64,000 nt of DNA from Piscicola geometra (lineage: Eukaryota > Annelida > Clitellata > Hirudinida > Piscicolidae), in the NCBI GenBank assembly GCA_943735955.1, contig OX030957.1, forward strand, positions 5,786,801-5,850,800, given 5' to 3'. Made by a program: the position numbers and the translations under genes. Position 1 is the stretch's first letter, and each line of letters opens with the position of its first letter. Below are positions 1-11,900 of this stretch, piece after piece. Under the pieces are notes generated by a model that did not search any database, was not told the origin of the DNA, and worked only from the letters and a program-made list of their open reading frames with translations.

Positions 1-2572
1 CCGTTTTGTCCAGATAGGCGGGATGACCAGCACCACTGATCTGCCATATTTCGTGGTTGACCATGTTGCGCAGGTTTGAAACCGCCTGTAAGCCCAGGTG
101 CTTGTCTTTCGAACCGTAGACTATCAGTACCGGAAGCTGAAGAGGCGATGTAATGGTGGATTATTGATTATTCTTTATTTGTAATGGTGGATTATTGATT
201 ATTTTTTATTTGTAATGGTGGATTATTGATTATTCTTTATTTGTAATGGTGGATTATTCGTTTAACTGCGTTGTGAAGCGAAATAAACGTAGATGGGGAT
301 GAAAAGAATAACGATAATAACAAAAATGATACAATTTATAACGGCATAAAAACTTAAATTAAGTTTAAAAGAGCACTTGGCACTGGAAGTATTCCGAGGG
401 CTCGAAAAGGTCAGTCTGGGTAGGCGCCACAGCAATGAAACCACTCAAGCGGTCAACGCAAGTGTCGGGGATGGGCCGCATGAGGAAGGGCAGACTGAAC
501 GAACCACTCATCGAGGGGGAGACCAGGATGGGTCGGGATACGTTGAGGGTGGTCAGTAGGGCTGTCATGTACTGCGCCTTCTCACTCTGCTCCAACTTGC
601 CAGTGCTCAAGCCCCAGCCTTGCAGAGGAATAGTGGTCAGGTGGTGGGGGTGTTAGTGGTTGTCGTGATGATAGTGGTTGCTGTAGAAATTATAACTGTC
701 TTGTGGAGTGGATGGTAGGAAGTAGGGGAAGGTGGTTGTTGTAGAATGGGTAGTAAGGTGGTAAGTGGTTGTCGTAGATGGCGTGGTTAACAGGTGTTGA
801 AAAGTAGGATTTAACAAAATTAAAGATAATAAATACGTATCTATGTATACTGTACTCTATCGAAATAGAAAAATAATAATAAACTTGAAATTGTTGAAAT
901 CCTTCACTGGTTTTGAGCACATGGTAATTAGGTGGAGAATCAATACCGACTGATGCTGCTGTTTATCAAATGCATTGATCGAGTGAAGCTTACTCAAACA
1001 GCAATATTAAAACAAATAATTTAATATTTTTTGGTAATATTGAAATCGTAATATCAAATATTGACGAGAAATAAGTATTACTAAAAACCTATGCGAATGA
1101 TTTTATATAATTGGTTTTTAGAAAATGAAGTTGTAAAAAATAATTTACAACTTCACTCCAGCAGCTGTTCACAAGAGCCTCACTAGCGATTCTAATCAGA
1201 TGCAACATTATTGACCTACCATTACGTGAACTTTTAAGCCTGCGATAAATCTTTCAACGGAAATGCCAGTGTAACGAGTGATCGGGATACTAACAATTCT
1301 ATAAGTCCACTCATCCCATCACTCCCATACTCTCACCTCCATCATAACTACATCACTATCACCATGCTATCCTCCACCTCTAACAACTTAGGTTGTTTAT
1401 GCCTTTGTAAAACTGCAAAGAAACTCACAAACTCCAAACATCCATTCAGTAACCACCCCACAGGCAACACGACAACACACCACACACAACCACCCACCCA
1501 CCAGGCAAGTCGACAGCTATGGCTCGATGTCCCAGGGCAGCCACCAGATGCAGTGATCTCAACTGCACCCACACATCAGAGGTGAAGGACATGCCATGCA
1601 GGAAAAGGAAAGTGTTCTTCCTGTGTGCAGTCGCATGCGCCTCCTCCACCCTCGTTGTTACTTTCTGTGGAGAAAAAATTGCGGCTCAAAGCGAAGTGGG
1701 ATGATGATGATGATGATGATGGTAGTGGTGCCATGGTGAGGATGATGATGTGGTGGTTTATGATAATGATGATGTTGGATGTTGAGGATGGTTATATTTA
1801 TATTTGACTTATATATAGTTTGAATAACTTTTTTGTTGACAAATTTATTGATGAGAAATATAAAAACTAATTTTATTGATTGATTGAAGTTGAAAATGTG
1901 ATTAGAAATATAATTATATTAACTGATGGCACCCATTCATCTGCATTTAGCTTTCGGACTGATAAATTAAATAAACTAGAATATTATGACTAAGATACTT
2001 TTTTTAAGAACTTCGTAAACATGTGGTGTTGGTGAATTCATTGAACCGATCAATAAACTGCAGGCCTTTATTAATGATAACTTATTTGCAATAGCTTTAA
2101 CTGCTATGAAGTTTCTTTAAAATTCAATTAACTTTATAGAAAATATACTTAGTTACAAAACTGAACTTCTGAATATTAAAGGTAAGTCTTTTACACATTT
2201 ATTATATTATTGGTATTTTATGCAATAGAGTTTTTGGTGCAAGTCATCAGTAAAAAAATTTGTTCCCTACATTTTTGTTGAAAACTTTTTTAATCTGAAA
2301 AAACTTTAAAGAATAATTTAATATAAGAATAAGTATACAACCTTTTCATTAACAACAACATCAACGAAAAAGCTGAAATGTTTCACTGATGCTTTCTCTA
2401 GAATTATTTTTTGGGGAACATCTGGAAGCGATTCAGCTATTAAAACATGCTTTGGGGCAGAAGAAATAGGTGTATTGTTGTAGAAGGAAGAATATATAAA
2501 ACAAAAAATAGATATTATGAAAACTAAAAATAAAAGTTTCTTATTAAACCAAGAAAACATTTGTCTTTTCAT
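1..2572 (-). CDS. ABHD14: ABHD14-like alpha/beta hydrolase, type II membrane-anchored, 3' end beyond window
   Basis: Four exons assemble in frame: 2572-2342, 1664-1502, 618-377 and 136-1 (continuing off the left edge). Exon 1 starts at a true ATG and encodes a basic start, then a hydrophobic stretch at about residues 12-28 (LLFLVFIISIFCFIYSS), a signal-anchor like that of ABHD14A. Exon 2 carries the oxyanion region FLFLHGMSFTSDVW and the DLPG strand-loop. Exon 3 carries the nucleophile elbow LVSPSMSGSFSLPFL and the APTQTD motif. Exon 4 carries VLIVYGSKDKH with the acid Asp and GAGHPAYLDK with the catalytic His. Order and spacing match the ABHD14A/B family, whose members are reported as serine hydrolases or lysine deacetylases. 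Intron phases (0,1,0) agree at every junction. The substrate cannot be inferred. The last residues of the fold lie outside the window. Family assignment is firm; A versus B subtype rests on the anchor only. Confidence 0.88.
151..256. repeat. 31-bp tandem repeat, about 3.4 copies, in ABHD14 last intron
   Basis: The unit begins taatggtggattattgatta and recurs every 31 bp, with single-base differences (tct/ttt). It lies just downstream of exon 4's acceptor side, in the intron between 137 and 376, and has no coding role. Confidence 0.9.
619..1501. other. ABHD14 intron 2, no separate gene
   Basis: This 883-bp intron contains GTGGT-rich runs near 640-780 and a CA/CCAC-rich run at 1470-1500. No convincing reading frame was seen on either strand apart from short read-through of the flanking exons. 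The neighbouring intron 1 (1665-2341) carries a short GAT microsatellite at about 1702-1725. Confidence 0.6.
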
Positions 2573-3039
2573 TTAATAACTTTTTAAAACATAAAATACT
2601 GGGTCTTTTAAACTTTTTTGTATATATGACATATATATTATATGTGAAAAGTTCAATATGCTTGAAGAAGAATGATGTATCTGTACTAGTAAAACGTTGT
2701 TCAAAACAAAAAATAATCAATTATACTTAATTTTGAAAAATCAATAAAAAGCTTCAGTTTGGTTTTAATTAACCCCCGACTGATCTTTTCAAACTTCAGG
2801 TATTTATAAGCACGACAAAGGTGGATTGTAGTTTCGAATAAGATTTTAGAAATTATATGATGAAAATAAAATTAGTTAAATAGAATTATTTTTCACACTT
2901 TTTAGTAGATATTCGATGAAAATATTTTAGTTTAATTCTAGTTTAATAACAAAAAGTATATTGTCTTAATTTGATAAAGAATAACAGTTTTTAAATCAAA
3001 TATGTTTCTCTTCAGCCATATTTGAAATAGGCGTTCTAA
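2573..3039. other. Intergenic between divergent genes
   Basis: This 467-bp AT-rich spacer lies between the minus-strand ABHD14-like gene and the plus-strand EQTP gene. The two genes point away from each other, so it may hold a shared promoter. I see no identifiable core element. Confidence 0.5.
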
Positions 3040-6000
3040 ATGGGTAATATTACCCAAAAGCATTCAGAAGAGAAAGATGAGTCAACAGTCTGAATTCTTC
3101 ACATTTATATTGAATATAGCTATTATTTCCTTTGATTAAACTGCTAATTTTTTATTTTAACGATCTCTAATATCTATACAACTATACAAGATGGTTATCT
3201 AGAATTCGACTCATCTAGATCTCAACTCATAAAAATGTAAATTTACATTTTTTCTAAAATAATTAAAATTAAAAACTTAAAAACAGCTTAACGCGTGATT
3301 GCAGACCTGAATGTGCACAATATCAAACGAGTTGACCAATCCATGTGCGCTCTCAATTGCTAGTGGGAAAAAACAAAAAATAAACAAAATAAATAGTTTT
3401 TAAAATACAAATTAAATTTTTGTTAATAATAAAAATTTATGAAAACTTCAGTATTAAATTCAAATGTTAATTTTCCCTTGAGTTCAAGATGAGTCGAGTT
3501 TTAAAGTTGAGAGCATAACGTTAATGGAAATATTTATTAAATTATGAAAAATTATTTTTACGATTATCATGAAAAAATTCAAAAGTTAAAAATAGAACAA
3601 AACTTTTATTTAAAAACCAATATTTCACATTAAGATCAAAGAAAATTCTCCTGATAAGAAAGCCGAGCTCAAACTTCTCAAAGAATACATTCATAAGCTT
3701 CAAGAAAACAAAAGACTTGAAAAAATAGTAAGAAAAATGGAAGTACCGAAAGGTGAGGGTACTTTTGTAGCAGATGGAAAAGAAGAAAAAATTGAAGGTT
3801 CCAAACAGAAAGATTTAGAAAGTCAAAACGGATTTTCTCTCGTTACAGAACAAAAGCAAACGGAAGTTTCACAAAAGATTCTTGAAAATGTATATGAAGG
3901 AGAGACACCTACCCTAGTCTCAGAAACACTAATTGAAGCACAAGAACAACAAATTAAACAATCACCTAAACAAACAGTTGAACCTATAGTTGAACGGGCA
4001 GTCGAAACCACACTTGAACAAACATCTGAACAAAAAGTTGAACAAACATCTGAACAAAAAGTTGAACAAACATCTGAACAAAAAGTCGAGCAAATACTTG
4101 ATCCAATAATTGAAAAAACACCTGAACAAACACCTGAACAAACACTTGAACAAACATCTGAAGAAACACTTGAACAAACACATGAACAAAGATCTGAACA
4201 AACAGGCGTACAAATATTTGATCCAATAATTGAAAAAACATCTGAACAAACACATGAACAAACACCTGAACAAACACTTGAACAAAAAGTTGAACAAACA
4301 CCTGAACAAAAAGTTGAACAAATATTTGATCCAATAATTGAACAGACACTTGAACAAACAGTCGAAACAACACTTGAACAAACAGTCGAAACAACACTTG
4401 AACAAACACCTGAACAAAAATTTGAGCAAACACCTGAGCAAATATTTGATCCAATAATTGAAAAAACACCTGAACAGACACTTGAACAAACAGTCGAAAC
4501 AACACTCGAAAAAAAACCTGAACAAACACTTGAACAATCGCTTGAACAAACACTTGAACAATCGCACGAACAAACACTTGAACCAACAGTCAAACAAACA
4601 TCTGAACAAACAGTGGAAATAACACTCAAACAAACACCTGAACAAACACCTGAACAAACACTTGAACAATCGCTTGAACAAACACTTGAACCAACAGTCA
4701 AACAAACACCTGAACAAACAGTGGAAATAACACTCAAACAAACACCTGAGCAAACACCTGAACAAACACTTGAACAATCGCTTGAACAAACACTTGAACC
4801 AACAGTCAAACAAACACCTGAACAAACAGTGGAAATAACACTCAAACAAACACCTGAACAAACACCTGAACAAACACTTGAACAATCGCTTGAACAAACA
4901 CTTGAACCAACAGTCAAACAAACACTTGAACAAACAGTGGAAATAACACTCAAACAAACACCTGAGCAAACACTTGAACAAACACCTGAACAAACAGTCG
5001 AGCAAATATTTGATCCAATAATTGAACAAACACCTGAACAAACAGTGGAATTAACACTCGAAAAAACACCTGAACAAACACCTGAACAAACACCTGAACA
5101 AACAGCTGAACTAAAACCTGAACAAATATTTGATCCAATAATTGAACAAACACCTGAACAAACAGTGGAAATAACACTCGAACAAACACCTGAACCAACA
5201 CTCAAACAAACATTTGAACAAACAGTCGAACCAGTATTTGAACCAATAATTGATCAAACACCTGAACAAACACTTGAACAAACACCTGAACAAACACCTG
5301 AACAATCACCTGAACAAACACCTGAACAAACACCTGAACAAACAGTCGAGCAAATATTTGATCCAATAATTGAACAAACACCTGAACAAACAGTGGAATT
5401 AACACTCGAAAAAACACCTGAACAAACACCTGAACAAACACCTGAACAAACAGTCGAGCAAATATTTGATCCAATAATTGAACAAACACCTGAACAAACA
5501 GTGGAATTAACACTCGAAAAAACACCTGAACAAACACCTGAACAAACACCTGAACAAACAGCTGAACTAAAACCTGAACAAATATTTGATCCAATAATTG
5601 AACAAACACCTGAACAAACAGTGGAAATAACACTCGAACAAACACCTGAACCAACACTCAAACAAACATTTGAACAAACAGTCGAACCAATATTTGAGCC
5701 AATAATTGATCAAACACCTGAACAAACACTTGAACAAACACCTGAACAAACACCTGAACAATCACTTGAACAAACACCTGAACAAACACCTGAACAAACA
5801 CCTGAACAAACACCTGAACAAACACCTGAACAAACACCTAAACAAACACCTGAACAAACACCTGAACAAACAACTGAACAAACACCTGAACAAACACCTG
5901 AACTAACACCTGAAAAAACAGCTGAACTAAAACCTGAACAAATATTTGATCCAATAATTGAACAAACAGTTGAAGAAACAGTTGAACAAAAGAATGAAAA

Positions 6001-6220
6001 AACAGTTGAACAAAAATTTGAAGAAACAGATGAATTAAGTTTAGAAAACATAGATTTAAATGCCTCAAGGGCTTTTCCACTCACTTCTGTTGCTGCTGGA
6101 GAAGTAGAACTTGCGAAAGAAGCATCTGAAACGGATCTGTTGAAACCCATTGCTGTTCTGCTAATAGGCACTCTCAATTTTTTTGTTGCTTTTGTCAAAT
6201 ATTCTAATAATAATTATTAA
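3040..6220 (+). CDS. EQTP-repeat protein, possibly N-myristoylated, function unknown
   Basis: The large exon opens at an acceptor near 3634 and runs to TAA at 6220. An ATG at 3737 lies inside it, but the 34 codons upstream (including AELKLLKEYIHKLQENKRL) look coding and coiled-coil-like. A candidate first exon 3040-3087 reads MGNITQKHSEEKDEST, ends in phase 0 and joins in frame, giving 877 residues and an N-myristoylation-type start (MGNxxT). About 2 kb then encode tetrapeptides of the form EQTP/EQTL/EQTV, interrupted at intervals by IFDPIIEQT or VFEPIIDQT. The last 60 residues are non-repetitive and include a hydrophobic segment LLKPIAVLLIGTLNFFVAFV, perhaps a membrane anchor. AATAAA occurs just after the stop at about 6228. 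The main exon is firm. The first exon rests on phase and a weak GTCTGA donor. Low-complexity composition gives no family match that I recognise. Confidence 0.7.
3965..6020 (+). repeat. Coding 12-bp minisatellite (EQTx) with 108-bp and 456-bp higher-order units
   Basis: The base unit gaacaaacacct is reiterated throughout. At about 4560-4960 a 36-residue (108-bp) block repeats nearly perfectly three to four times. A larger block containing IFDPIIEQTPEQTVEITLE and FEPIIDQT recurs exactly 456 bp apart (near 5122 and 5578). From 5720 to 5920 it collapses to almost pure EQTP. The array stays in frame throughout, which suggests selection on the protein. Confidence 0.92.
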
Positions 6221-6254
6221 GAAATTAATAAAACAATAATTAAACTCAATTTAG

Positions 6255-7166
6255 GTTACCCGCTAAATGTTGTGAAAGATGTGGTGAGGAGTTTGCATGC
6301 AAACCAGGTCGCCAACACTTGCCAAGACTTTTCGGTAAATCAACAAGCAAGCTACTCAATCTATGAGTTTAAAATATCACTTCCTAGTCAACGATCATTT
6401 CTCAGATATTCTTTTTGTTATTATTCATGATTAAAATACCGAAATATTTGAAAATGTATGTTATTAGGTTATATCTCCCAAAATAATATAACTTTTTAAT
6501 ATTTTCATTTTTTAAACGTTTTATACAAAAATAATCTCAACATTTTTTTATTTTAACATTTATTTTTAAGTTCGCTAATCGAAAAACCAAAGTCGCATGA
6601 CAAAATATCGACTTAAAAAGAACTCATTATATAATTAAATAATTATTTGTTGAATTTGTCGATATCTTAATCATTCTAATATAAATACCAAAGGTCTTCT
6701 TTTATTATTATTCTGGCAACAAATCTTCATTAGAAAGAAAAAGCCCAGATAATTTGGACCCAACTAACAAAGCATACATTTTCTTTACTTTAATTTTAAA
6801 ATTAAAATTCCAATTTAAACATTTATTGTTTTTCAGATGAGTGGAGGCATCAAAGGACTAGTTCTGGAACCCGTGAATGGTGAGGTGGACAAGAACATGT
6901 ATCTGAAGCTTGGAGATGTTGTGGGAAAAGACATTGTATTATCTCTCGTATGATCTTTTCATCGTACTTTAAATAGATTTGTAATTATTTTTTAGTAATA
7001 GAAAATAAGAAATTGTTAAACCTTTCAATCATTAGATTGACTTTAAAGTTTAAAGTTTAAACTAATTCATGGTAAATATAATGATTTAGTAATCAACATT
7101 TCACAGGGTGATAAAATTACGAGTGACCCGCTTCTGATAGAAAAAATGCTGGAGGAGCTTGTTTGA
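6255..7166 (+). CDS. Three in-frame small exons, unknown protein C-terminus
   Basis: Exons 6255-6334, 6837-6947 and 7107-7166 have good acceptors (atttag, tgtttttcag, tttcacag) and donors (TCG|GTAAAT, CTC|GTATGA). They join in phases 0 and 0 into about 83 residues ending ITSDPLLIEKMLEELV and a stop. Exon 1 reads YPLNVVKDVVRSLHANQVAN; exon 2 begins MSGGIKGLVLEPVNGEV. The first exon needs one extra base from an upstream exon, or translation may start at the ATG at 6837. It lies 35 bp after the EQTP stop codon on the same strand, so it may be an alternative 3' end of that gene, but none of the late EQTP-exon donors I tried gives the right phase. I do not recognise a family. Confidence 0.5.
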
Positions 7167-8914
7167 GAGGGTGAAGATGGAGTCTAATGAAATTTTTGAA
7201 TTTAAAATAACATAATTTTAGTATCTAAAAAACTTAAAATAAATATAATTTTTCGTTAATTCTCTATTCATATAACTTGGAATATGTGTTTATTAATAAT
7301 CTATTGAAAGTTTAACTAACATTTTATTGTTTCGAAATATTCAATTTACCGTTCCTATTTGTTCCAATATAGCCTCTTTCTTTTAAGATTACTAAAAAAA
7401 TAAAAACACATCAGTTGCAAGGTGAAGGGCAAAACATAAAAAAAATCTTCTTGGTAATTTTAATTTAATGAACTGTGTCTAATAGACACTAAATTTATCT
7501 TTGATTCTTAAAACCTTCATTTACTCTAACTATTCCAGCTTAATCCATTATAAAAATATTTTTCCAATCCTTTGTGAAGTGTTTTTCTAAAACTAAATTA
7601 ATCTTTATAAAAATGTTAAAACTTGTGTTCTAATAAAAAAATTGTTTTAAAATGTGATATAACATTTTTTAAATCGATATTGGTTTTCAAATTGTAATAA
7701 AACAGTTCAACGTTTTTGTAGTTTTACTTTATTTAATATAACAAAAAGTAAAAAACATGAATAATTATACCAAGAGATAATTACATATTTTCTGATTCAT
7801 AAATCACAGACTTTGTGAAGATACAGGTGATAATGCTAAAACCATTTTGATTAAATTTATTCGAAATCACAGACCAGTAAAGTTGAAACTAAACGGATAA
7901 TTAAATCATCAATATTCTTGTTTGATTTTTTTGTAGATATGTTCTGACCCTTACTCTAACTAAAAATTTATTCCTGAATCTAACTCTCCGTTTTTAATTG
8001 GAAAAAAAAGTAGAAGAATCTTCAAACGAGTCAGAACAAATATTTTTAGAAGAAAATCACAATAACTTTGGATTATCCCTATATTGAAGGGAAATGAAAG
8101 GTTACTCGTTTATGAATTTTAAACAAAGACGATATTATAATTGTTTAATATTTGAAGTTGTTGATTATAAATTAAAATTCATAAATTCAAACAGATCAAA
8201 TAAAAAGAGTTTTCAAACAAAACGATACGTGGAAATTTTCACGAATGAAAGATTAAGGGCGAGATTCTTTTGTTTTTTAATAACCGAAAACTAAATCGTC
8301 AAAACAAAAAAATCTGATAAGTTAACATCACATTGAAACTATTTGCAACTCGGAAACCAATGCACACTATTTACAACTGACTAGAAACCTAAATAAAAAT
8401 AAATTATTTTAAAATAAAAGATACACTCATGTTAATTCATATTGGATCTTTATTTTTTATTAAATCATACTTTATATATCGAACCGGGTTTGAAATAATT
8501 AAATCATGCTTTAAAAAATAAAGAATCCAAAATGTTAAAAATAATTTAAAACTAGACAATAAACTTATTAATAAATCCATGTTAAGTTTCTCAATCACAC
8601 AACTCAAATAAAATACAATAATTATTAATGTTGAGCTTGACCAAATTTCTAGTTGCTTAATCAACTAATGTTAAGGGAACACTCTCTAAGGCTGAGAACT
8701 AACGTTGGTGAAGATGTTCCCCTTACTTTCTTTTTTATCCTTGCTCGAACGAGCTAAATGAAAATCTGAAAACGTGAATTTTAAAATAAAATAATCGACA
8801 TATTCAATCTAGAATGATAAGTTAGATAACGTTAAAAACATTTCTAACCAAACAACTGAAACATTAAATTGAAGTAATTAAAAATAAAAATAAAGTTTCT
8901 ATTCCCTCACCAAA
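7167..8914. other. Intergenic, AT-rich, nothing identified
   Basis: This stretch separates convergent genes. A 66-codon ATG frame at 8094-8294 has the AT-driven composition of non-coding DNA and no splice context, so I do not call it a gene. Confidence 0.5.
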
Positions 8915-11900
8915 TCAGTGCTCTCCGTTTTTGTCTCCATTGCCCCACAAGGCTAGTTTCACGGCACTCCAGAGGTCAAGGTCAGGCTCTTGATGATGAT
9001 GATGATCCTCACTGTGTTTTGATGCTTTCTCCGGTTTTCCGTGAGATGTTTTAGCTTCTGTCTTCGAACCAGTAAAGTACCCTGTTAGTTTTGAAAGCAC
9101 ACTCTGTTCATCTTCTTCATCTTCCTCATCATCACTAGTGTTGGTCAGATTCTTTATCTTGTCAAAGTGCTCCTGCACAATGGGAGGAAGTTGGAAAACC
9201 GAGTCATACTGGTCTGCAATGCCGTCATCGTCGTCGTCATCGTCCAAGTAGTCAGGCACGCCGTCAGCGTCGGAGTCTGTGGTCAAGTCCACTTTGATTT
9301 CGTGGGGGGGTTCATCGGGAGACAGAAGTCGACTCGCCTCCTCACTGCTCAACAACTGACCTAAGGGAGCTAGCAATTGTGGTTTAACGTCTGCCACTTC
9401 TTCTGATTCTTCTTTTTTGTCGTCAGAAAATGAAAAAAGACTTTTTATCCTTCCGAATGTTTGTTTTTGTATTTTTTGGATAGATGAGTCACCTATTTCA
9501 ACTTTTTCAGTTTCTTCATCTGGATCTGTTTCAACCTCACTTTCTTCTACCTTTTCTTCTTCCACATATGTTTCAACTTCACTTTCTTCTACTTTTTCTT
9601 CATCTTCTATCTTTTCTCCTTCTTCTTCCTCAACATCCTTTGAGGTTTCCACTTCCAAGTCACTGGTTTCTTCTGACTCGTAGAACTTTTTACCATATTC
9701 AACCTCTTCAGAAGCTTCTTCTTCCAGAAAATCTAAAATTCCATCGCCATCATCGTCATCGTCGAGGTAGTTAGGTATGCCGTCATCATCATCATCGTCA
9801 TCAGGCCTACCTCCAACTTTATCGACTTCATCATTTTGTTCTGACTCATCTTGTAAACCAGTCTCACTTTCTTGTATTTTGTCACTACTACTATCAGCAG
9901 TATCGTCGATTTCCGAATCTTCAACAATCTCAGGTCCATCTTGAACACTTCCTCCTATTTCAACTTTTTCACTCGGTTCTTCTTCCCCACTTTCAACGCT
10001 TACATTAATAATTTCATCTTCTTTCGCCTTTTCCTCGATTTCTTCATAGGCACCCAAGTCCAAACTATCGAAAATGTTCTCTTCATACTCTTGCTCGGTA
10101 AAGTCTTCACTGCGTTCTCCGTCATCAGATTCCAAATAATTTGGCAACTTATCTTCATCTGCGGAGTTTTCAACGTAGTCTGTCAAGTCCTCATTTGTTT
10201 CTTCAACTTTTGTCTCAGTTTCTAGTTCTTCTGAGTCAATTTTAACCGATTCATCTTCACTATCACCTTGAACCTCTGTTTCACTTTCCTCTTCGATTAT
10301 TTTAGTGTCATCTTTTTTCCCAAAAACCTTTCCATATATCTCGTCACCCATCCAAACTTTAAAGATGTTTTTGGCAATAGCCATATAATCGTTATCCGGG
10401 ACGGGGTCAGTTTGTTTTTCATGTTGAACAATTGCTTCAGGCTCATCTTCGTCTTCAATTTCCAATTTAGGTTCATCAAGTTCTTCTTCAGTGGATTCAA
10501 CTTGATAATCATGCCCCAACTCTTCTTCAACTACGACTTTTTCATCTGATTCATCATCAACAATTTCTTCATCGTCTTTTAATTTATCCTCAGCATCTGT
10601 GGACTCTGCTTTGTCATCTAGGAAATCTCGCTCATCATCATCACTTTCTTTCATATAAGCGAAGGAACCATCATATTCATCTTGAGGACTTAATAAAGAA
10701 TCCAATTTCGATTCGTCAGCCGCCACATCTGCACTTGCTTCATTTTCAGCTTTTTCTTCATTATCTCCATCAAGGCTAGAAATTTCATTAAATTCACTTT
10801 CTTCTTTTTCTTCTTCATCATTATCAGATAATTTTGTCATTTCTTCATCAAAATCTTCAATTTCATCCACTTCCAACCTTTCTTCATCTTCTTCGACATG
10901 GTGAACGGTTTCCTGGACAGACTCCACTTCATCAGCATGCTCTTCCTCCAGGAAGTCCAAGATGCCATCGTTGTCGTCGTCGTCGTCAAGGTAGTCAGGG
11001 ATGCCATCTTCGTCAGAGTCCAACGTCAGGTCCATTGAAGGAATTTTATCGTTTTGATCTTCATCAGTTGTTTCTTCTTGTTCAGATTCTTTTTCCTCTG
11101 TTTCATCTATTTCTTGTTTTTCTATTGTGTCTTGATCATCAATTTCAAGGCTTTCATCATCATCCTTTTCAGTGTCTTCTGAGTTTTCTCGAACAGAATT
11201 TCCATCTTCACTAACTTCTTTATCCGCTCCCAATTTTTCTTCATCTTTAATTTCTTCCACTTCCAACCTTTTTTCATCTTCTTCGACATGGTGAACGGTT
11301 TCCTGGACAGACTCCACTTCATCAGCATGTTCTTCCTCCAGGAAGTCCAAGATGCCATCGTTGTCGTCGTCGTCGTCAAGGTAGTCAGGGATGCCGTCTT
11401 CGTCAGAGTCCAAGGTCATATCTTCAGCATCTTGTTGAGAGATTTCATGAACATCAGAAGCGACTTCTTCATCTTCAATGCTTTCTCCAAAAGCTTCTTC
11501 ATAAATATCATCCGTTAAAATCTCTTCTTCTTGCGTATCTTCTGTAGCACCATTCTTTGAAGTTTCGGTTTCATCACTTTTTTCTAAATTTTGATCTTCC
11601 AACTTTTCTTCGTCTTCTTCATTCACTTCCAACCTTTCTTCATCTTCTTCGACATGGTGAACGGTTTCCTGGACAGACTCCACTTCATCAGCATGTTCTT
11701 CCTCCAAGAAGTCCAAGATGCCATCGTTGTCGTCGTCGTCGTCAAGGTAGTCAGGGATGCCATCTTCGTCAGAGTCCAACGTCAGGTCCATTGAAGGAAT
11801 TTTTTCGTTTTGATCTTCATCAGTTGTTTCTTCTTGTTCAAATTCTTTTTCCTCTGTTTCATCTATTTCTTGTTTGTCTATTGTGTCTTGATCATCAATT

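Noticed and set aside
3823..5205. 460-codon minus-strand frame over the EQTP gene (VCSGVCSSVCSG type)
   Set aside because: It is the reverse reading of the EQT codon repeat; its Ser/Cys/Val pattern follows from the repeat and it has no separate start or splice context.
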